Made by a program: the position numbers and the translations under genes
Notes under the pieces: model-generated
What the model was told of the DNA's origin: nothing
Database searches by the model: none
The model's input: the letters and a program-made list of their open reading frames with translations, nothing else
DNA from: Campylobacterales bacterium
Lineage (GTDB): Bacteria; Campylobacterota; Campylobacteria; Campylobacterales; QNZT01
DNA: 15,281 nt
Assembly: GCA_015662615.1 (NCBI GenBank)
Contig: DQTU01000248.1
Coordinates: 1-15,281, forward strand
Direction: 5' to 3'
Shown: one piece after another, positions 13,588-15,281 of the stretch
Layout: each line of letters begins with the position of its first letter
Numbering within the stretch: position 1 is the first letter of the stretch

Positions 13588-13983
13588 TTACCAAATACTA
13601 CAGATAAGTTCGCCACCAACACCTTCTTTATGTGCTACCTCGTTTGGTAGAACACCTTTAGATGTACTTACTACAATTGTTCCATATCCATTTTTAAATT
13701 TTTTAATTTCTGAATTTGGCTTGTAAACACGACGACCTTGTTTAGAGATCATTTTAACTTCTGTGATAACTTTATTCCCATGCTCATCATACTTAAGTAT
13801 AACATTGATGAATTTTTTTGGACCATCTTCAACTACAGTATAGCTCTCGATATAACCTTTCTCTTGAAAGATCTTTACTACTGACTCTACAAGTTTTGAG
13901 TGTAGAAGTTTTGTAACTTCTAACTTTCTCATAGAGGCATTTCTTATTCTTGTTAGCGCATCTGCTACTAAATCATTTACCAT
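13588..13983 (-). CDS. rpsH: Small-subunit ribosomal protein S8
   Basis: S8 binds helix 21 of 16S rRNA and in E. coli represses translation of the spc operon. I place the start at 13983, giving MVNDLVADALTRIRNA and 131 aa, the exact family length, with the ribosome binding site AGAGGA 6-7 nt upstream. A start at 14070 in the same frame would add 29 unrelated residues overlapping rpsN and is rejected. The C-terminus carries the rRNA-binding signature STSKGVLPNEVAHKEGVGGE (about 107-126), with the invariant STSKG. It begins 10 nt after rpsN and is followed by an unusually long spacer. Confidence 0.97.
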   Translation of the reverse strand: MVNDLVADALTRIRNASMRKLEVTKLLHSKLVESVVKIFQEKGYIESYTVVEDGPKKFINVILKYDEHGNKVITEVKMISKQGRRVYKPNSEIKKFKNGYGTIVVSTSKGVLPNEVAHKEGVGGELICSIW

Positions 13984-13993
13984 CTTTTTTCCT

Positions 13994-14179
13994 CTACCAG
14001 CTTGATTTTTTAACGCCAGGTATTTTACCTTCGTTAGCCATTTTTCTAAAACAGATTCTGCAAATTCCAAAATCTCTTAAAACTGAATGAGGTCTTCCGC
14101 AGATTTGACATCTTGTGTATGCTCTACTAGAAAACTTTGGAGTTCTTTTAGCTTTCGCTATCATTGATTTCTTTGCCAT
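13994..14179 (-). CDS. rpsN: Small-subunit ribosomal protein S14 (zinc-binding, type Z)
   Basis: S14 belongs to the head of the 30S subunit. At 61 aa this is the short zinc form: Cys24, Cys27, Cys40 and Cys43 form CQIC and CRIC pairs, and the C-terminus KIPGVKKSSW is the family signature. Zinc-free paralogues are about 100 aa, so the length and cysteines both identify the C+ form. The ATG shares a base with the rplE stop (TAATG), which indicates coupled translation. It lies between rplE and rpsH as usual. Confidence 0.98.
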   Translation of the reverse strand: MAKKSMIAKAKRTPKFSSRAYTRCQICGRPHSVLRDFGICRICFRKMANEGKIPGVKKSSW

Positions 14180-14727
14180 TAATCTCTCACCTTTGCAAAT
14201 GGCATACCCATCAATTCTAACAACTTCAATGACTGCTTATCATCATCAGTACTTGTTACAAATGAAATATTCATACCATGTGTTTTTATAATATCATCAA
14301 ATTGAACTTCAGGGAAAACAAGTTGCTCATCTAAACCAAAGCTATAATTTCCTCTTCCGTCAAAACCATTTCTAGATAATCCTCTAAAATCCTTCACTCT
14401 TGGAAGTGTAACAGAAACTAATTTATCTAAAAATGCATACATATTTTCACCACGAAGTGTTACTTTAACACCGACTGGAAAATCTTCTCTTAGTTTAAAA
14501 CCAGCAATTGATTTTTTCGCTTTTGTAACTACTGCATGTTGTCCAGCAATCAAAGAAATTGTATCTTGTACATTTTGTAATATTTTACTATCTTTAGCCT
14601 CTTCACCAGCGCCAACGCTGATAGAGATTTTCTCTAAAGCTGGAATTTGCATAGGGTTTTTGATATCAAACTCACTTACTAGCGCAGGTTGTATATCACT
14701 TTTATATTTATCTCTAAGTCTTGCCAT
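14179..14727 (-). CDS. rplE: Large-subunit ribosomal protein L5
   Basis: L5 binds 5S rRNA and contacts the 30S head in a bridge. The 182-aa product is normal in length. It contains KISISVGAGEEAKDSK (about 33-48), AGQHAVVTKAKKSIAGFKLR (about 66-85), the RDFRGLS-type KDFRGLSRNGFDGRGNYSFG (about 117-136) and QLVFPEV (about 139-145), all well conserved. The start at 14727 is 3 nt after rplX. In E. coli the S8 repressor binds near this junction, but there is no spacer here that could hold an equivalent site outside coding sequence. Confidence 0.98.
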   Translation of the reverse strand: MARLRDKYKSDIQPALVSEFDIKNPMQIPALEKISISVGAGEEAKDSKILQNVQDTISLIAGQHAVVTKAKKSIAGFKLREDFPVGVKVTLRGENMYAFLDKLVSVTLPRVKDFRGLSRNGFDGRGNYSFGLDEQLVFPEVQFDDIIKTHGMNISFVTSTDDDKQSLKLLELMGMPFAKVRD

Positions 14728-14730
14728 CTC

Positions 14731-14964
14731 TTAACCTTCTACTTTTTTAACATTTGAAATGTTAATAGGCATCTCTATCTCAGAAAATCCACCTTGTGGG
14801 TTTTGCTCAGTTGGTTTAGTTGCTTTTTTAGCAATTTTACAACCAGCAACGATTACTTGAGAAGTTTTAGGCATAACTTTTAATACTTCTGCCTCTTTAC
14901 CTTTATCATCTCCAGCGATAATTTTTACAGTATCGCCTTTTTTAATTTTTAACTTTACAGCCAT
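14731..14964 (-). CDS. rplX: Large-subunit ribosomal protein L24
   Basis: L24 is a primary assembly initiator of the 50S subunit at the 5' end of 23S rRNA. It has the KOW motif KIKKGDTVKIIAGDDKGKEAEVLKV (split: KKGDTVKIIAG at 8-18, then DDKGKEAEVLKV), followed by the typical NPQGGFSEIEMPI (about 55-67) containing the conserved IN segment near the C-terminus. At 77 aa it is shorter than the E. coli protein (104) at the C-terminal end, as common in this phylum. Its ATG overlaps the rplN stop by one base. Confidence 0.97.
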   Translation of the reverse strand: MAVKLKIKKGDTVKIIAGDDKGKEAEVLKVMPKTSQVIVAGCKIAKKATKPTEQNPQGGFSEIEMPINISNVKKVEG

Positions 14965-15281
14965 TATAAAACCTCCGGTGCAAGTGAAACAATTTTCATA
15001 TAACCTGCATATCTTACTTCACGACCAATTGGACCAAAAATACGAGTACCAATCGGCTCTTTTTTTGCATCAAGGATAACTGCTGCATTTTCATCAAAAC
15101 GAATAAGTGAACCATTTTCTCTCTGGATCTCTTTTTTTGTTCTAACAACAACTGCTTTTATAACTTGACCTTTTTTAACTTTACCATCTGGAGTAGCTTT
15201 TTTAACAGAAGCCACGATGATATCACCAACACTTGCATATCTTCTCTTAGAACCACCAAGAACTTTAATACACATAATCTC
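14964..15281 (-). CDS. rplN: Large-subunit ribosomal protein L14 (5' end cut by window edge)
   Basis: L14 lies at the subunit interface of the 50S subunit. The visible frame reaches the window edge (residues EI before MCIKVLGG), so about 16 N-terminal residues are missing; the internal ATG at 15275 is not the real start. The visible core has the signatures KRRYASVGDIIVASVK, DGKVKKGQVIKAVVVRTKKE (about 30-49 of the visible part) and RIFGPIGREVRY, ending KIVSLAPEVL as expected. It is followed directly by rplX with a one-base TAATG overlap, the standard order. Confidence 0.97.
   Translation of the reverse strand, partial: EIMCIKVLGGSKRRYASVGDIIVASVKKATPDGKVKKGQVIKAVVVRTKKEIQRENGSLIRFDENAAVILDAKKEPIGTRIFGPIGREVRYAGYMKIVSLAPEVL

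Noticed and set aside
13984..14070. Upstream extension of rpsH to an earlier ATG
   Set aside because: It would overlap rpsN by most of its length and add 29 residues not found in S8. The ATG at 13983 has a good ribosome binding site and gives the exact S8 length.
1..15281. Possible mobile element, CRISPR array, defence island, tRNA or rRNA
   Set aside because: No direct repeat series, transposase-like frame, integrase, cloverleaf or rRNA segment was seen. Nearly all bases are accounted for by housekeeping genes.

Overview
The window is a gene-dense stretch of a Campylobacterota (epsilonproteobacterial) chromosome. All recognised genes lie on the minus strand, so transcription runs from high to low coordinates. 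The evidence is the AT-rich, lysine- and isoleucine-rich coding style, the lack of an L30 gene between S5 and L15, the secY-map-infA-rpmJ-rpsM order with no adk, and the nfu/unknown/murE/ybaB/ispA/tkt neighbourhood that I remember from Campylobacter. The proteins read most like Sulfurimonas-type sulfur oxidisers, but that is an impression from memory.

Region 1 (15281 down to 9503) is the later part of the spc ribosomal operon: rplN (cut by the window edge), rplX, rplE, rpsN, rpsH, rplF, rplR, rpsE, rplO, secY, map, infA. Spacing is very tight, with several TAATG or ATGA overlaps. The one sizeable spacer, 72 nt between rpsH and rplF, holds a perfect short inverted repeat.

Region 2 (9502 to 6442) is the alpha operon: a 159-nt leader with a good sigma70-type -10 box and a 7-bp hairpin, then rpmJ, rpsM, rpsK, rpsD, rpoA, rplQ. 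A 10-bp hairpin just past rplQ probably ends the ribosomal transcript or trims its 3' end.

Region 3 (6397 to 1) begins with a candidate extended -10 promoter and looks like one housekeeping operon: an NFU-type Fe-S scaffold, a TPR-like protein of unknown function, murE (peptidoglycan), a thioredoxin-fold [2Fe-2S] ferredoxin, panD (beta-alanine for CoA), a YbaB/EbfC nucleoid protein, ispA (polyprenyl diphosphate), tkt (pentose phosphates) and the start of a possible acyltransferase. At least three of these genes have no ATG start available and appear to use TTG or GTG.

Together the genes cover ribosome assembly, transcription, initiation, secretion and N-terminal Met removal, followed by cofactor, cell-wall and central-carbon functions. 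I found no mobile element, CRISPR array, tRNA, rRNA, defence system or other clear new system. The points worth checking are small: the leader of the alpha operon, the rpsH-rplF spacer hairpin, the rplQ 3' structures, the run of non-ATG starts, and the ferredoxin and TPR-like genes embedded next to murE.
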